Numbered from the stretch's first letter, positions 9,498 to 21,800 are shown. The stretch is DNA of 64,000 nucleotides from an uncultured Oleispira sp. (GCA_913061415.1 CAJXUD010000001.1:186001-250000), one strand, 5' to 3'. The notes: generated from the sequence alone by a model not told the origin. Program-made: numbers and translations.

Positions 9498-12400
9498 TTA
9501 AGGTGCTGTAATAGCAGAAACATCTACTGTGTCAACTGAATCCCACAAGCTTGGTACATTAGCTGTAAAGTCTAATGTATCGCCAGTTTGTAAAGGAGAA
9601 GAGAACTGCAGGCTTAGAGTCAATACTTTACCATTGGCACTAATAGAACCAGAGGTATTAACAGTATCAATCACTGCACCACCGGCATCAGCATCAACAA
9701 ATGTCATGATTGAAGCAATCTGAGTACCAGAAATTGTAGTGTTTTGAGTAATAGTACCAAACACTTCACCTAGCATTGCATCGATATCAATAGCATGAGT
9801 GAAAGAGTAGGTGATATTAGCAGCAGAACCTGAACCAGGAAGTGCATTAGGAGACGCAGTACCAACGATTTGACCTAAGTTATCATACGCAGCAAACGTA
9901 GGAGTAGTCATGTTAGTATCATCTTCTGCCCAACTATTACCAAAGGCATCTTGCACATTACTGAAGTCTAGAGTTGAGTGATCACCCGCATCTGCAGCTG
10001 CAGAAGCTAAACCGGTTTCATCATATTCACCCAAGGCGAAAATAGCAGTACGGCTTAACGGTAATAGATCATCAACCATATCGGTAGTGAATGGGATTAC
10101 AAGGATATTTTTATTGGTCGTTTTAGCGTTATGAGCCGCGCGACTATCAACATCCATATCGATAGCAATACCACCTAATGTAACGACAGTATTACCCGCA
10201 TTTGGATTAACTCGAACAGCTTCGTTAAAGGTAACTGTTAAGTTAGAACCGTTATAAACAGCTTCAGTAACCATTGGAGGCATTGCATCGTTAACAACAA
10301 CTTTTGCATTGGTTGCTGTAACTGCAACATTACCTACACTATCTTCAATTTTATTAGTGAAATCGATAACTTTTGCTGCTTGGCCATCGGTATTTGCTAA
10401 TGCGAAGATATTATCTACATCAACAGCAATTAGGTCAGCGTTAACAACATCATTATCACTAGCAACAGTAACATCATTCATGATGGTCCAGTCTGTTAGG
10501 TTTGCTGTACCAGTAGAGAATGTTGGTGCGTTAGCAGCGGCTGCAGGTTTAGTTGCATCAGATGCTGAAGGCACTGTCCAAGCCAAATCTTCAGTGAAAG
10601 AAACGGCAATTGTGCGGCTCATATCGGCAGACCAAGCAGCATAAGCTGTTTTATCATAGATTAAGTTAGCAGCAGCAATATATGCTTGGTTATTGTTTGC
10701 AGCATCTGCAAAGTTTTGATCATATAGATTGCTCAAGTCTGGAGCAGCATCTACAAGATTGTTTTGATCAGCAAGCATACCTGAGTTCACGTTCAATAAT
10801 GGAACGCCAACTAATACTTGGAAATCAGGGTTAGCTAATTCAGCACCATTACCATACTGCTGGCCAAATACTGTAGTGCTAGAACGTAGGTCCAATTCAC
10901 CATACGCATCTTGCAAGCCAGTAGTTACTGGAACGTTATCCGCTAATGTAACCTGTGCAGTAGAACCTTCGTTACCAAACTCATCCATAGATTGAATGTA
11001 GAAGATATCGCCTGGCTGAACACCGTCTAACAAGAACGCTACATCACTAGATGTAAAGTCGGCAAAGCTACTACCTGTTTTAGGCTCAATAAGGCCATAA
11101 CCTGATGAAACTGCAGCAGTATTGAAGTTACTAGTAGTCGATACATTTTGAGCATCTGGGGTGCTAGTCACATCAATTACTGGGTTCGTATTAACAACTA
11201 CACCGTTGCGCATAATCCAATAGCGATATGCAGAAGCATTACTTGGAGTAAATTTAATACGAGCAATATCAGTTTCAACGCCAGTATTCAAACCTAGGTT
11301 AGAAGTTACTGGAGTACCGTCTGGGTTCAATTCAATTGCACCACTATCACCAATAACACCAGCAACCTGCAATGCAAGAACAAGATCGCTTAGACGCTCT
11401 TGAGAGTCATTTGTTGCACCTGAATCATTATCAGCAGAGTTCAGTTGTTGTGTACCATTAACCGCTTGCTGCATATCAACATCAGCGAAAGCGTTAGAGA
11501 AACCTTCAGCATCGCCTGCTAGACGCTCTGGGCTATCATCGGCAGTCAGCTGAGCTAAACCAGTAACAACAGATGCGTCTTGAAGTAAGTTACGGAATAC
11601 TTCAACTTGCAATTTTACGAAGTCTGCATTGCCGTTAACGTTATCATAATCGTATGAAATGTCATTCGATGCTACGTTATTATCTTCATCAAGAAGATTG
11701 TTAGCAACGTCACGGAAATCAACTTTTAAAAGATAGATATCAATTTCATTGCCTGCAACAAAATCAACGCTGTTCGTCAAAGTCATTGAGCGACCGTCAG
11801 CTGCAGGTGCTGCAGTAACTGTCAAATATTGACCGCTTGTGATATCACGAACAACTACAGAGTTGCTATCAATCATTGAAGTCTGAATAGTTTCAGAGAA
11901 GTGAACCGTTAATACATTAGTCACATCATCATTTAGTTTTGCACGAGCACCGTTTGTAGCTGCTTCTTCGATTGCAATAATAAATGGACTTGCATTATCT
12001 TCATTTGGAATTTCTGTTACAAAAACGTTACCAACATGAATAGTTTCACCTTCATCATCAGTAGATACGCCAGTAACGTTATACACGTTTGCCTCAACAG
12101 AGTTTACTGTGTAACCACCAACAACAAACGTTAGATCTGAATCGTTTGGTGCGCCAGTAATTGTAAAGTTACCTGTAGCATCTGTAGTAACTTGGTATGA
12201 AAGCGTCGTATAAGATATCGCGTTTGAACCAGCTGTGTGGTTGCCACCGTTAACATCTTTAAGCTCTAGGTTTAACGTTTGGTTAGCAATCGCTTCATTC
12301 GTTACATTGTCACGAAGAACACCTGTAATAGTTGAGCCATTGTCACCAATTGCTGGAAGTACTGCGTCACCCGCTACTGCAGTGAAGCCATCAACAAAAC

Positions 12401-12872
12401 GGTTTGTATTCGCAGTACCCGTTTCTTCAGTTGTACCTTGATCGCTACGACCATGGTCAATAAGAGCTGATGAGTCTACATCAACAACAGCGCCTAAGTA
12501 ACCAGCAGGTGGAAGAATAACGATACGGATTGAACCACCGAAGTAATCATCATCGTTAGCAATTTCAATACCTGAAACTGCAACATTATCTAACTGGTAA
12601 GTACCACCAGAGCTAGTTGTAGTTGTTCGGTTACCAATATGAACAGTCGCGCCTGCAATAGGATTACCGTTAGTATCTTGAACGATACCTTGAACAGATC
12701 CTTTTGGAGCTGTTGTGGCTACACCATTACTACCAATGGCAGCAGTTGTTGTCGAAGTAGTCACTGAGTTGGCTTTATTGCCATCAACTAAACAACCCGT
12801 CAAAAGAGTTGTACTTGATACCAATGCAATAGCGGTAGCTAATTTAGCTTTTTTATAGAATGTGTTTTCCAT
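9498..12872 (-). CDS. Large Ig-like surface lipoprotein
   Basis: 1124 aa. Lipoprotein signal peptide with lipobox LLTGC (C27). Thr/Ser-rich linker, then two carboxypeptidase-regulatory-like beta-sandwich domains (~58-130, VQGIVQDTNGNPIAGATVHI; ~180-265, TGVLRDNVTNEAIANQTLNL). These are followed by SbsA-type Ig-like (Big_5) domains (~295-400, VHFSETI; ~890-1000, LTVTFNEAVRVNP) and a last beta-rich domain. Acidic, no enzymatic motif. Such architectures serve in surface attachment or scaffold roles; the actual role is unknown. Strong UUCG terminator after it; structured leader before it. Confidence 0.75.
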   Translation of the reverse strand: MENTFYKKAKLATAIALVSSTTLLTGCLVDGNKANSVTTSTTTAAIGSNGVATTAPKGSVQGIVQDTNGNPIAGATVHIGNRTTTTSSGGTYQLDNVAVSGIEIANDDDYFGGSIRIVILPPAGYLGAVVDVDSSALIDHGRSDQGTTEETGTANTNRFVDGFTAVAGDAVLPAIGDNGSTITGVLRDNVTNEAIANQTLNLELKDVNGGNHTAGSNAISYTTLSYQVTTDATGNFTITGAPNDSDLTFVVGGYTVNSVEANVYNVTGVSTDDEGETIHVGNVFVTEIPNEDNASPFIIAIEEAATNGARAKLNDDVTNVLTVHFSETIQTSMIDSNSVVVRDITSGQYLTVTAAPAADGRSMTLTNSVDFVAGNEIDIYLLKVDFRDVANNLLDEDNNVASNDISYDYDNVNGNADFVKLQVEVFRNLLQDASVVTGLAQLTADDSPERLAGDAEGFSNAFADVDMQQAVNGTQQLNSADNDSGATNDSQERLSDLVLALQVAGVIGDSGAIELNPDGTPVTSNLGLNTGVETDIARIKFTPSNASAYRYWIMRNGVVVNTNPVIDVTSTPDAQNVSTTSNFNTAAVSSGYGLIEPKTGSSFADFTSSDVAFLLDGVQPGDIFYIQSMDEFGNEGSTAQVTLADNVPVTTGLQDAYGELDLRSSTTVFGQQYGNGAELANPDFQVLVGVPLLNVNSGMLADQNNLVDAAPDLSNLYDQNFADAANNNQAYIAAANLIYDKTAYAAWSADMSRTIAVSFTEDLAWTVPSASDATKPAAAANAPTFSTGTANLTDWTIMNDVTVASDNDVVNADLIAVDVDNIFALANTDGQAAKVIDFTNKIEDSVGNVAVTATNAKVVVNDAMPPMVTEAVYNGSNLTVTFNEAVRVNPNAGNTVVTLGGIAIDMDVDSRAAHNAKTTNKNILVIPFTTDMVDDLLPLSRTAIFALGEYDETGLASAAADAGDHSTLDFSNVQDAFGNSWAEDDTNMTTPTFAAYDNLGQIVGTASPNALPGSGSAANITYSFTHAIDIDAMLGEVFGTITQNTTISGTQIASIMTFVDADAGGAVIDTVNTSGSISANGKVLTLSLQFSSPLQTGDTLDFTANVPSLWDSVDTVDVSAITAP

Positions 12873-12905
12873 CTGTTCCTTTCCTAGATAGCAGATACGT
12901 CATAC

Positions 12906-13011
12906 GTCTAGCAAAGAAATTTCGCTAGACAATTGATCAGAAAGAAAACAAGGAAGGGGCCACAAGTGGCAGAAAAACGTTCCTTGTTTTACTAGAACAT
13001 TTATTCTGCCA
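12906..13011 (-). promoter_or_regulatory. Structured leader upstream of the large lipoprotein gene
   Basis: Two inverted repeats lie 34-139 bp before the start codon: GTCTAGC/GCTAGAC (12906-12912/12924-12930) and TGGCAGAA/TTCTGCCA (12967-12974/13004-13011, with an inner GTTC/GAAC pair). Neither is followed by a T run on the minus strand, so they are not simple terminators. The remaining part of the gap (13012-13183) is AT-rich with no recognisable site. Confidence 0.4.
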
Positions 13012-13183
13012 GACGCAATGGGTTTTAAGTAGTCTGATGGTTAAAAATACTAATTAAGTACTAGGTTTTATTTTTAAATAACTCCCTAGTTCACATTTTT
13101 AGTCTTTTTATTGTCTAATATTATTGTATTGTTTTTTTTGTTATTTATTTATTTTATGACTTAACCAATATAGTTTTTATTAT

Positions 13184-14524
13184 TTACAGCACCATCGCCG
13201 CAACCCAACCCGCAACTAACAACGGTAAGTTGAAGTGGATAAACGTAGGTATAACCGTATCGCTCATATGGTTGTGTTGACCATCTGCGTTTAACCCAGC
13301 GGTTGGCCCTAATGTAGAATCTGAAGCAGGGGAGCCTGCATCACCGAGTGCGCCAGCTGTGCCGACTAATGCAACAATGGCTAATGGGCTGAACCCTAAT
13401 TGAATACACAGCGGTACATAGATCGCTGCAATAATAGGGATGGTTGAGAATGATGAACCAATCCCCATGGTTAATACTAACCCAACTATCAATAATAAAA
13501 ACGCTGCTAAGGCTTTGTTATCCCCTAGCCAATCTGATGCGCCGTTGACTAAGCTTTCGATATGACCTGTGGTTTTAATGACTTCGGCAAAACCTGAGGC
13601 GGCAATCATAATGAAACCAATCGATGCCATCATTTTCATACCATCGACCAATACTCCATCGGACTCGTGCCAGCGAATTACACCGGTTGCTGAAAATAAT
13701 AAAAACCCTGCCATTGCACCTAGAACCATCGAGCCCAAATACAACTGAGTTACAAACGCTAAGACGATGGCTGCCCCTGCAACCCATAGTGATTTAGCAC
13801 TGAATTCTTGATCGATGCTTTCTGTGTTTGCCGCCAGTGCTTTATCATCACCGGCCGAATAATTACGCGGCTTACGATAGCTAACAAGACCTGCAATCAG
13901 CAGCCCAGCCAACATTCCTAGCGCAGGAATGGCCATAGCAGACATGACCGAAATACCTTCTGTTTCTAACCCAGCACTACCCACATTTGATAAAAGTATG
14001 TCATTTAAATAAATGTTGCCGAAGCCTATTGGCAGAAACATATAAGGCGTCACCAGTCCAAACGTTAGAACACATGCGACTAGACGTCGGTCTAACTGTA
14101 AGCGAGTCATTACTAACAATAGCGGGGGCACTAGAATAGGGATAAATGCGATATGGATCGGTATAATATTTTGCGAGCTAACGGCTATTAGCATCAAGCC
14201 GAATAACAAGATATTTCGCAACCAGAAGGTATCACTGTGTCGCTGACGCTGTTCACCTCCTATTCGGATTAAAATCTTTTTGGCTAATAAATGAGGAAGA
14301 CCTGAAAGGGAAATTGCAACGGCAAAACCACCCAGTAGTGCATAGCTTAATGCGATGCCTGCACCGCCACCAATGCCTGCATTAAAGGCTTTTAGTGTTG
14401 TATCCACATCCATACCGGCCACCCAACCGCCCACAAATGCAGCGACTATCATTGAGAGCATTACGTGAAGTCGTGCCACACTGAGCACTAACATTAACGT
14501 TACAGCGACTAATACTGCATTCAT
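13184..14524 (-). CDS. Na+/H+ antiporter-family (YuiF/NhaC-like) inner-membrane permease
   Basis: 446 aa from the ATG at 14524, chosen because AAGAAGGTG lies just upstream; an earlier in-frame start at 14557 has no such site. About 11-12 membrane helices. The N-terminus and GGGAGIALSYALLGGFAVAI fit the Na_H_antiport_2 N-terminal domain, and the C-terminal half (MGIGSSFSTIPIIAAIYVPL, GTAGALGDAGSPASDSTLGP) the NhaC-like ion-transporter domain. Members of this group are annotated as sodium/proton antiporters, but some are thought to carry amino acids (histidine), so the substrate is open. Monocistronic by context. Confidence 0.8.
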   Translation of the reverse strand: MNAVLVAVTLMLVLSVARLHVMLSMIVAAFVGGWVAGMDVDTTLKAFNAGIGGGAGIALSYALLGGFAVAISLSGLPHLLAKKILIRIGGEQRQRHSDTFWLRNILLFGLMLIAVSSQNIIPIHIAFIPILVPPLLLVMTRLQLDRRLVACVLTFGLVTPYMFLPIGFGNIYLNDILLSNVGSAGLETEGISVMSAMAIPALGMLAGLLIAGLVSYRKPRNYSAGDDKALAANTESIDQEFSAKSLWVAGAAIVLAFVTQLYLGSMVLGAMAGFLLFSATGVIRWHESDGVLVDGMKMMASIGFIMIAASGFAEVIKTTGHIESLVNGASDWLGDNKALAAFLLLIVGLVLTMGIGSSFSTIPIIAAIYVPLCIQLGFSPLAIVALVGTAGALGDAGSPASDSTLGPTAGLNADGQHNHMSDTVIPTFIHFNLPLLVAGWVAAMVL

Positions 14525-14584
14525 AAAACACCTTCTTAAGTTTTGATAAACGACCAAAAACTGACCGCCTGGTTAAGTGCGCGC

Positions 14585-14603
14585 AAGATAGCATAGCTAT
14601 CTT
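14585..14603. promoter_or_regulatory. Palindromic operator-like site upstream of the antiporter gene
   Basis: Perfect inverted repeat AAGATAGC-ATA-GCTATCTT, 61 bp before the antiporter start codon. Size and symmetry suit a dimeric regulator; no regulator gene is adjacent. Confidence 0.4.
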
Positions 14604-14681
14604 TAAATGTAGACCTTCTAGCAGGATAGCTTAACTGAAACGCATATTTGTGATGCATTAACCTGTCTTTATTTTAGCTAT

Positions 14682-14714
14682 AAAAAAACCCGAGCTGCTT
14701 TCACAACTCGGGTT
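14682..14714 (-). terminator. Rho-independent terminator of gyrB
   Basis: AACCCGAG/CTCGGGTT stem (14687-14694/14707-14714). The minus strand continues with seven T. The plus-strand side is also T-rich (TTCTTTTT), but no gene is read into it. Confidence 0.9.
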
Positions 14715-14757
14715 TTCTTTTTACTTGTGAACTTTCAATCTTAAAAATCTAATGATT

Positions 14758-17208
<2,451 letters not shown>

Positions 17209-17293
17209 TCAATGCCGTCGCATTGGATCGCGTAAAATTTCGAATTCGTTAACTGTTACAAAAATTTAATCGTCAATAATCTCAAACGTGAGG

Positions 17294-17399
17294 TTCATTG
17301 CTGGGTGCTTGTGAAGCAAATATCTAAAACATGAATGTTTTAGATAAGGCTACAGGGAAGTATTTATGCCGTTTTGCGGAATAAATACCCAGTAATGAA
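17294..17399 (+). repeat. Palindromic intergenic repeat, copy A
   Basis: 106 bp between gyrB and recF. Ends are near-perfect inverted repeats (TTCATTGCTGGGT and ACCCAGTAATGAA, 12 of 13). Inside are three hairpins in order: TGCTT-gtg-AAGCA; TATCTAAAACAT-ga-ATGTTTTAGATA; and GTATTTA...TAAATAC enclosing CCG/CGG. Related copies lie at 24583-24716 (inverted) and 57859-57960. The rest of the gap (17179-17293 and 17400-17556) should hold the gyrB promoter, but I could not identify it with confidence. Confidence 0.8.
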
Positions 17400-17556
17400 T
17401 TATTTAAGAAACCTATTAAATTATATAGCTCCAGTTTTTAGCTAATAAACATTCAATAAATCAGTTTATTGAATGTTCACTATTTATTCTGAAAAATAGA
17501 TTTTTTATGCTTTTATCTAATTTCAAACCCAGTATTCATACTAGTCTTCAAACTCA

Positions 17557-18648
17557 TTAGCCTGTCGGTGTTTTATCACTGACCTGACCATGTTCCACGT
17601 GGAACATTTTACATCCTTCAGGCTTCCATTGATCACTAATACTGTTGTGTTCAATACTGGTTATAAACACCTGACATTTTAAATCTTCTAGCAACTGACA
17701 TAAAGCAAAACGATGTTTTTCATCTAACTCCGACGCAAGGTCATCCACTAGATAAATAGTGCTACGCTCAGTCTCTTGTTGAAACAATACCCCTTGAGAA
17801 AGCTTTAAAGCTGCCACAACAGCTTTTTGCTGCCCTCGGGATAGAACATCAGCGGCATTTCTATTATCTACCTTAATGCGTAGTTCTGCGCGCTGAGGAC
17901 CAGATTGAGTATGCCCAATCTGCAAGTCTCGTTCTCGTTGTTTATGCAAAATATCGATTAAATCCGATGTTCTTTCCCAACCCGGATAGAAGGATAATTG
18001 CACGTCTAGATTAGCATCTAATCGACTTAAAGTATCCTGAAAAACAGGCAGTAATCGCTCTATATACGCTTTCCTTGCCTCGTTTACAGCATTCGCCGCT
18101 TTAACAAACCCTTTATCCCAAACATTAAGCCAATCGGGCTGTTGTTTCTTTAGAACGGCATTGCGTTGTTGCAGGAGTTTTTTAAATTCTCGCCACTGCT
18201 CTAAGAAAGAGTGTTCCACGTGGAACACACCCCAATCGATAAACTGTCGTCGTTCCTGAGGAGAACCGGATAATAGTTTAAAGGTATTAGGTTCTATTAT
18301 TTGAACAGGCAGCCAGCTGGTTGCTTCTGCTTGAGAGTGCAGCGCTTCTCCATTTAGGCGAATGGCTTTATCGCCATTGCGACTGCGTTGTACTCCTAAG
18401 CGAGCATTGCCTAGTCGACTATCTTGTATTTCAGTAAATAACACGCATTCATCCATATCATGCTGAATGACGGGCTTTAATAGATGATGTCGGAATGATT
18501 TTCCATTGGCGAGTATATAGAGGGCTTCAAGCAAACTGCTTTTACCACTACCATTTTCACCGTAGATAAAATTAACCCCCAGAGCGGGGGTTAAGGAAAG
18601 CGGATGCAGGTTTCGCACTCCGCTAATTTGTAAGCGCTTTATTGGCAT
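17557..18648 (-). CDS. recF: DNA replication and repair protein RecF
   Basis: 363 aa, usual length. RecF is an SMC-like ATPase that helps RecO and RecR load RecA at gaps and stalled forks. Walker A is GENGSGKSS (30-38); the ABC signature is LSRGQQKAV and Walker B is IYLVDDLASELD. Notable: two perfect 16-bp parS palindromes lie inside the gene and both encode FHVEH in the same frame. One is where E. coli RecF has FHNEP after DWG, the other in the C-terminal tail where E. coli has FTVEK. The coding sequence therefore appears co-constrained by centromere function. dnaN lies 35 bp upstream. Confidence 0.97.
   Translation of the reverse strand: MPIKRLQISGVRNLHPLSLTPALGVNFIYGENGSGKSSLLEALYILANGKSFRHHLLKPVIQHDMDECVLFTEIQDSRLGNARLGVQRSRNGDKAIRLNGEALHSQAEATSWLPVQIIEPNTFKLLSGSPQERRQFIDWGVFHVEHSFLEQWREFKKLLQQRNAVLKKQQPDWLNVWDKGFVKAANAVNEARKAYIERLLPVFQDTLSRLDANLDVQLSFYPGWERTSDLIDILHKQRERDLQIGHTQSGPQRAELRIKVDNRNAADVLSRGQQKAVVAALKLSQGVLFQQETERSTIYLVDDLASELDEKHRFALCQLLEDLKCQVFITSIEHNSISDQWKPEGCKMFHVEHGQVSDKTPTG
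17591..17606. promoter_or_regulatory. parS: parS centromere site 1 (in recF)
   Basis: TGTTCCACGTGGAACA, a perfect 16-bp palindrome identical to the Pseudomonas-type ParB-binding consensus. It lies in the 3' end of recF, ~3.8 kb from oriC; parA and parB are 15 kb away in the same window. Confidence 0.93.
18212..18227. promoter_or_regulatory. parS: parS centromere site 2 (in recF)
   Basis: Second identical palindrome TGTTCCACGTGGAACA, 621 bp from site 1 and ~3.2 kb from oriC. No further copy was seen in the window. Confidence 0.93.
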
Positions 18649-18683
18649 AAAAAAGCCCGTTTAAAAATAGGGCTAATCAAACG

Positions 18684-19784
18684 CTACAAGCGCATTGGCA
18701 TAACGACATACAAAGCATCGCTATTATCTGACTCTTCAAGTAATGCACTGCTGTTGGCATCAGATAAAGTAATCTTAGCTTGGTCTGTTCCGATTACACC
18801 TAGAACGTCTTGCAAGTAACTTACGTTAAAGCCCACTTCTAAGCTTTCGCCTTCATAATCAACAGCAATCGATTCTTCAGCTTCTTCTTGCTCAGGGTTA
18901 TTAGCAAATACTTGCAGGTTACCTGAGTTAAGTACAACTCGAACACCACGATACTTTTCATTCGAAAGAATCGCTGTGCGAGCAAATACTTGGCGTAATT
19001 CCTGACGATCGGCCAAAATAACCTTATTACCGTTCTTTGGAATTACACGACCATAATCAGGGAATTTACCGTCAACCAACTTAGAGGTGAACGTAAAATC
19101 ACCCGTTTCGGCACGGATATGATTAGGGCTTAGCAGTAGGGTAACACTGTCTTCAGGCTCAGTAAGTAGCTTACTTAGTTCAAGGATACCTTTACGTGGA
19201 ACAATCAGCTGTAGCTGCGTCTCAGGGCCGCTCGCTTCCACAATACAGGTCGCTAAACGATGGCCATCAGTGGCAACAGAACGTAGAGAAGAAGCATTCA
19301 CTTCTAACAACATACCGTTTAAATAATAACGAACATCTTGCTGAGCCATAGCAAAAGCAACACGATCAATAACGCGACGTAGCTTAGCTTGTTCAACAGT
19401 AAAAGGTTGCTCGCCCGCAATCTCTTCAATGTTAGGAAATTCAGTTGCAGGTAGGCTAGACAAAGTGAAACGAGAACGACCTGAACGAATATTAATTCGC
19501 TGTTCGTCTTGTTCAAACTCAATCATTGAACCATCAGGTAATGAACGAACGATGTCCATTAACTTTTTACCTGGAACAGTGATTTCACCTTCAAGAGTAA
19601 CTTCTTCTAAAGTTACTCGGCCAACTAGCTCAACTTCAAGGTCGGTACCAGTTAGTGATAGTTGCTGACCTTTTACATCTAATAAAATATTAGATAGTAC
19701 TGGTAATGTTTGGCGTTTTTCAACAACACCAGCAACAAGTTGTAATGGGCGCAGTAGTGCTTCCCTAGAAATTACGAACTTCAT
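18684..19784 (-). CDS. dnaN: DNA polymerase III beta subunit (sliding clamp)
   Basis: 366 aa, exactly the length of E. coli DnaN. The homodimeric ring clamps DNA polymerase III to the template. N-terminus MKFVISREALLRPLQLVAGV and VLSNILL, the central NGMLLE...VATDGHRLA and the C-terminal LYVVMPMRL are the typical stretches of the three clamp domains; the last is next to the hydrophobic pocket bound by clamp-interacting proteins. It follows dnaA by 19 bp and precedes recF by 35 bp, so dnaA-dnaN-recF reads as one operon on the minus strand. Confidence 0.98.
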   Translation of the reverse strand: MKFVISREALLRPLQLVAGVVEKRQTLPVLSNILLDVKGQQLSLTGTDLEVELVGRVTLEEVTLEGEITVPGKKLMDIVRSLPDGSMIEFEQDEQRINIRSGRSRFTLSSLPATEFPNIEEIAGEQPFTVEQAKLRRVIDRVAFAMAQQDVRYYLNGMLLEVNASSLRSVATDGHRLATCIVEASGPETQLQLIVPRKGILELSKLLTEPEDSVTLLLSPNHIRAETGDFTFTSKLVDGKFPDYGRVIPKNGNKVILADRQELRQVFARTAILSNEKYRGVRVVLNSGNLQVFANNPEQEEAEESIAVDYEGESLEVGFNVSYLQDVLGVIGTDQAKITLSDANSSALLEESDNSDALYVVMPMRL

Positions 19785-19803
19785 GTTTCTCCACTTTACC
19801 CAT

Positions 19804-21369
19804 CTAGGTTGTTAGTGAGCGCATTAGGTTTTTATAGTCTTCCCTAATGTCCGCCATTGTTTCTTGTAATTCTTTTATCTTACGACAGCCGTGTAGAACG
19901 GTCGTATGATCACGTCCACCAAAGGCTTCACCAATTTCGGGAAGGCTGTGGTTGGTTAATTCTTTACTTAATGCCATGGCGACTTGTCTTGGTCGAGCGA
20001 TTGAGCGAGTTCGACGTTTAGATAACAGGTCTGAAAGCTTCAGTTTATAGTATTCTGCAACAGTTCTCTGAATATTATCAATACTAACCTGTCTGTCTTG
20101 CAAGGCCAGTAAATCTTTCAAAGATTCTTTAATAAAGGGTAGAGTAATCTCACTACCGGTAAAATGCGAGTTAGCAATCACTCGCTTAAGCGCACCTTCT
20201 AATTCACGCACGTTAGAGCGTATTTTTTGGGCAATGAAAAAAGCAGCATCGTCAGGCAAGTGTACATTAGCTTGATCTGCTTTCTTTAATAGAATCGCAA
20301 CACGTGTTTCCAACTCAGGTGGTTCTACCGCAACGGTTAACCCCCAACCAAATCGACTCTTTAAGCGTTCTTCTAAACCATTGATTTCACGTGGATAACG
20401 ATCACACGTAAGAATCATTTGCTGGCCACCTTCTAATAAAGCATTAAAGGTATGAAAGAACTCTTCCTGAGAACGTTCTTTTCCAGCAAAAAACTGAATA
20501 TCATCAATTAATAGTGCATCTAGGCTTCGATAAAATCGCTTAAATTCATTAATCGCATTCAACTGTAACGCTTTCACCATATCTTGTACAAAACGCTCTG
20601 AGTGAACGTACAAGACCTGTGCGTTGCTATCTTTCTGCTGCAAGTGATTACCCACAGCATGCATTAAGTGAGTTTTACCAAGACCAACTCCACCGTATAT
20701 AAATAGTGGGTTGTAAGAACCACCTGCGTTCTCTGCAACCTGTTGAGCAGCTGCATGAGCAAGTTGGTTAGACTTGCCTTCTACAAAGGTATCAAAGGTG
20801 AATGTTTTATTAAGGAAGCTTTGATGCTGAAGCCCACCTTCAACTTGAACTTCACGACGGCCTGTTGGTTTAGCGCTAGAAGAACCAAAGCCAGGAAACG
20901 AAGAGTTTGCAGCAGTCTGGTTATTATTCTTTCTATCAGTGTTGGTAACAGGCAAGGTAGCTTGCTCAATATCAAGCGAGCCTTGCATAGGCGCATTGTC
21001 ATCAACGTCATCTACTTCTACGGCATCCATAACAAAAGACGGCTTTCTGTTAGTAGAAGATGTTTTTAAAGGAGCAGGTTTTTTAGGCGGCAGTTTAGGC
21101 ATTGGAGTAGGCGCAGGCTTAGCCTTTGCTCCCCCTATGGTTACCTCTACCTCAATTAAGCGGCCATCGTTGATTTCACAAATAATTTCATGAATTCGAT
21201 GTAGGTATTTGTCTTTCACCCAGTCTTTAACAAATCGGTTTGGTGCACGCAATAATATAGCGTCACCTTCAGTATCGACTTGTAATGGACGGATCCAAGT
21301 ATTGTATTGCTGTGAAGGAAGTTCATCCTGCAAATAATCTAAACAGCGTTTCCAGAGCGCCTCAGCCAC
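19804..21369 (-). CDS. dnaA: Chromosomal replication initiator DnaA
   Basis: 521 aa, GTG start. Domain I (1-80, [20 protein letters not shown]), a long poorly conserved linker domain II (~82-180, Pro/Lys-rich then Asn/Ser-rich), AAA+ domain III with Walker [10 protein letters not shown] (226-234), Walker [10 protein letters not shown], and C-terminal DNA-binding domain IV with the signature [15 protein letters not shown]. DnaA binds TTATNCACA boxes, oligomerises and opens the origin. The box cluster is directly upstream of this gene, giving both the origin and likely autoregulation. Linker a little longer than in E. coli (467 aa). Confidence 0.98.
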   Translation of the reverse strand: MAEALWKRCLDYLQDELPSQQYNTWIRPLQVDTEGDAILLRAPNRFVKDWVKDKYLHRIHEIICEINDGRLIEVEVTIGGAKAKPAPTPMPKLPPKKPAPLKTSSTNRKPSFVMDAVEVDDVDDNAPMQGSLDIEQATLPVTNTDRKNNNQTAANSSFPGFGSSSAKPTGRREVQVEGGLQHQSFLNKTFTFDTFVEGKSNQLAHAAAQQVAENAGGSYNPLFIYGGVGLGKTHLMHAVGNHLQQKDSNAQVLYVHSERFVQDMVKALQLNAINEFKRFYRSLDALLIDDIQFFAGKERSQEEFFHTFNALLEGGQQMILTCDRYPREINGLEERLKSRFGWGLTVAVEPPELETRVAILLKKADQANVHLPDDAAFFIAQKIRSNVRELEGALKRVIANSHFTGSEITLPFIKESLKDLLALQDRQVSIDNIQRTVAEYYKLKLSDLLSKRRTRSIARPRQVAMALSKELTNHSLPEIGEAFGGRDHTTVLHGCRKIKELQETMADIREDYKNLMRSLTT

Positions 21370-21437
21370 CTAACAGCATCCCTTAATAAAATAAATCGAT
21401 GTAAATAGCCGGTCATTCTACCCTAAATAAACTAAAG

Positions 21438-21800
21438 TTATCCACAAATAACCTCGCAAACGCCCATTAAAAGGTTCAATAGTTATGTGGATAACCAACT
21501 TAAAGCTGAATATCAAATGTGAATAATTGCTGAGTGAAAATTGACCCTGTGTAAAAGTCACGAGTTATACACGGGTTGTTAGACCCCTAGTACTCAGGTT
21601 AAACGCATATAAAACATGGTTTATCATCGCTGCAAGTAATTGATTTATATAGGTTTTGTTAGGTTATGCACAGAATTAAGCTTGCGTAATATTAGTAGTA
21701 AGAATAAATAAAATCTTTATATACATACATAAAACATAACCTTTAATATATTAATCTTTCAAAGATGGTTTAAATTTAAATTCATCTTTGAAACGAATGA
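21438..21800. other. oriC: Chromosomal origin of replication oriC (dnaA-rpmH gap)
   Basis: Four perfect DnaA boxes (TTATNCACA): 21438-21446 (+), 21486-21494 (-), 21518-21526 (-), 21664-21672 (+). Two more have one mismatch: 21548-21556 (-, TTTTACACA) and 21565-21573 (+, TTATACACG). Beyond the last box lies a very AT-rich stretch (about 21685-21800), the likely unwinding element, ending in an 11-bp inverted repeat. Same place as in pseudomonads, between dnaA and rpmH. The first ~70 bp (21370-21437) should hold the dnaA promoter. Confidence 0.9.
21757..21793. repeat. Inverted repeat at the edge of the origin AT-rich region
   Basis: TTTCAAAGATG (21757-21767) and CATCTTTGAAA (21783-21793): perfect 11-bp arms around a 15-nt AT-only-but-one loop. 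It lies between the unwinding region and the rpmH promoter. Confidence 0.7.
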
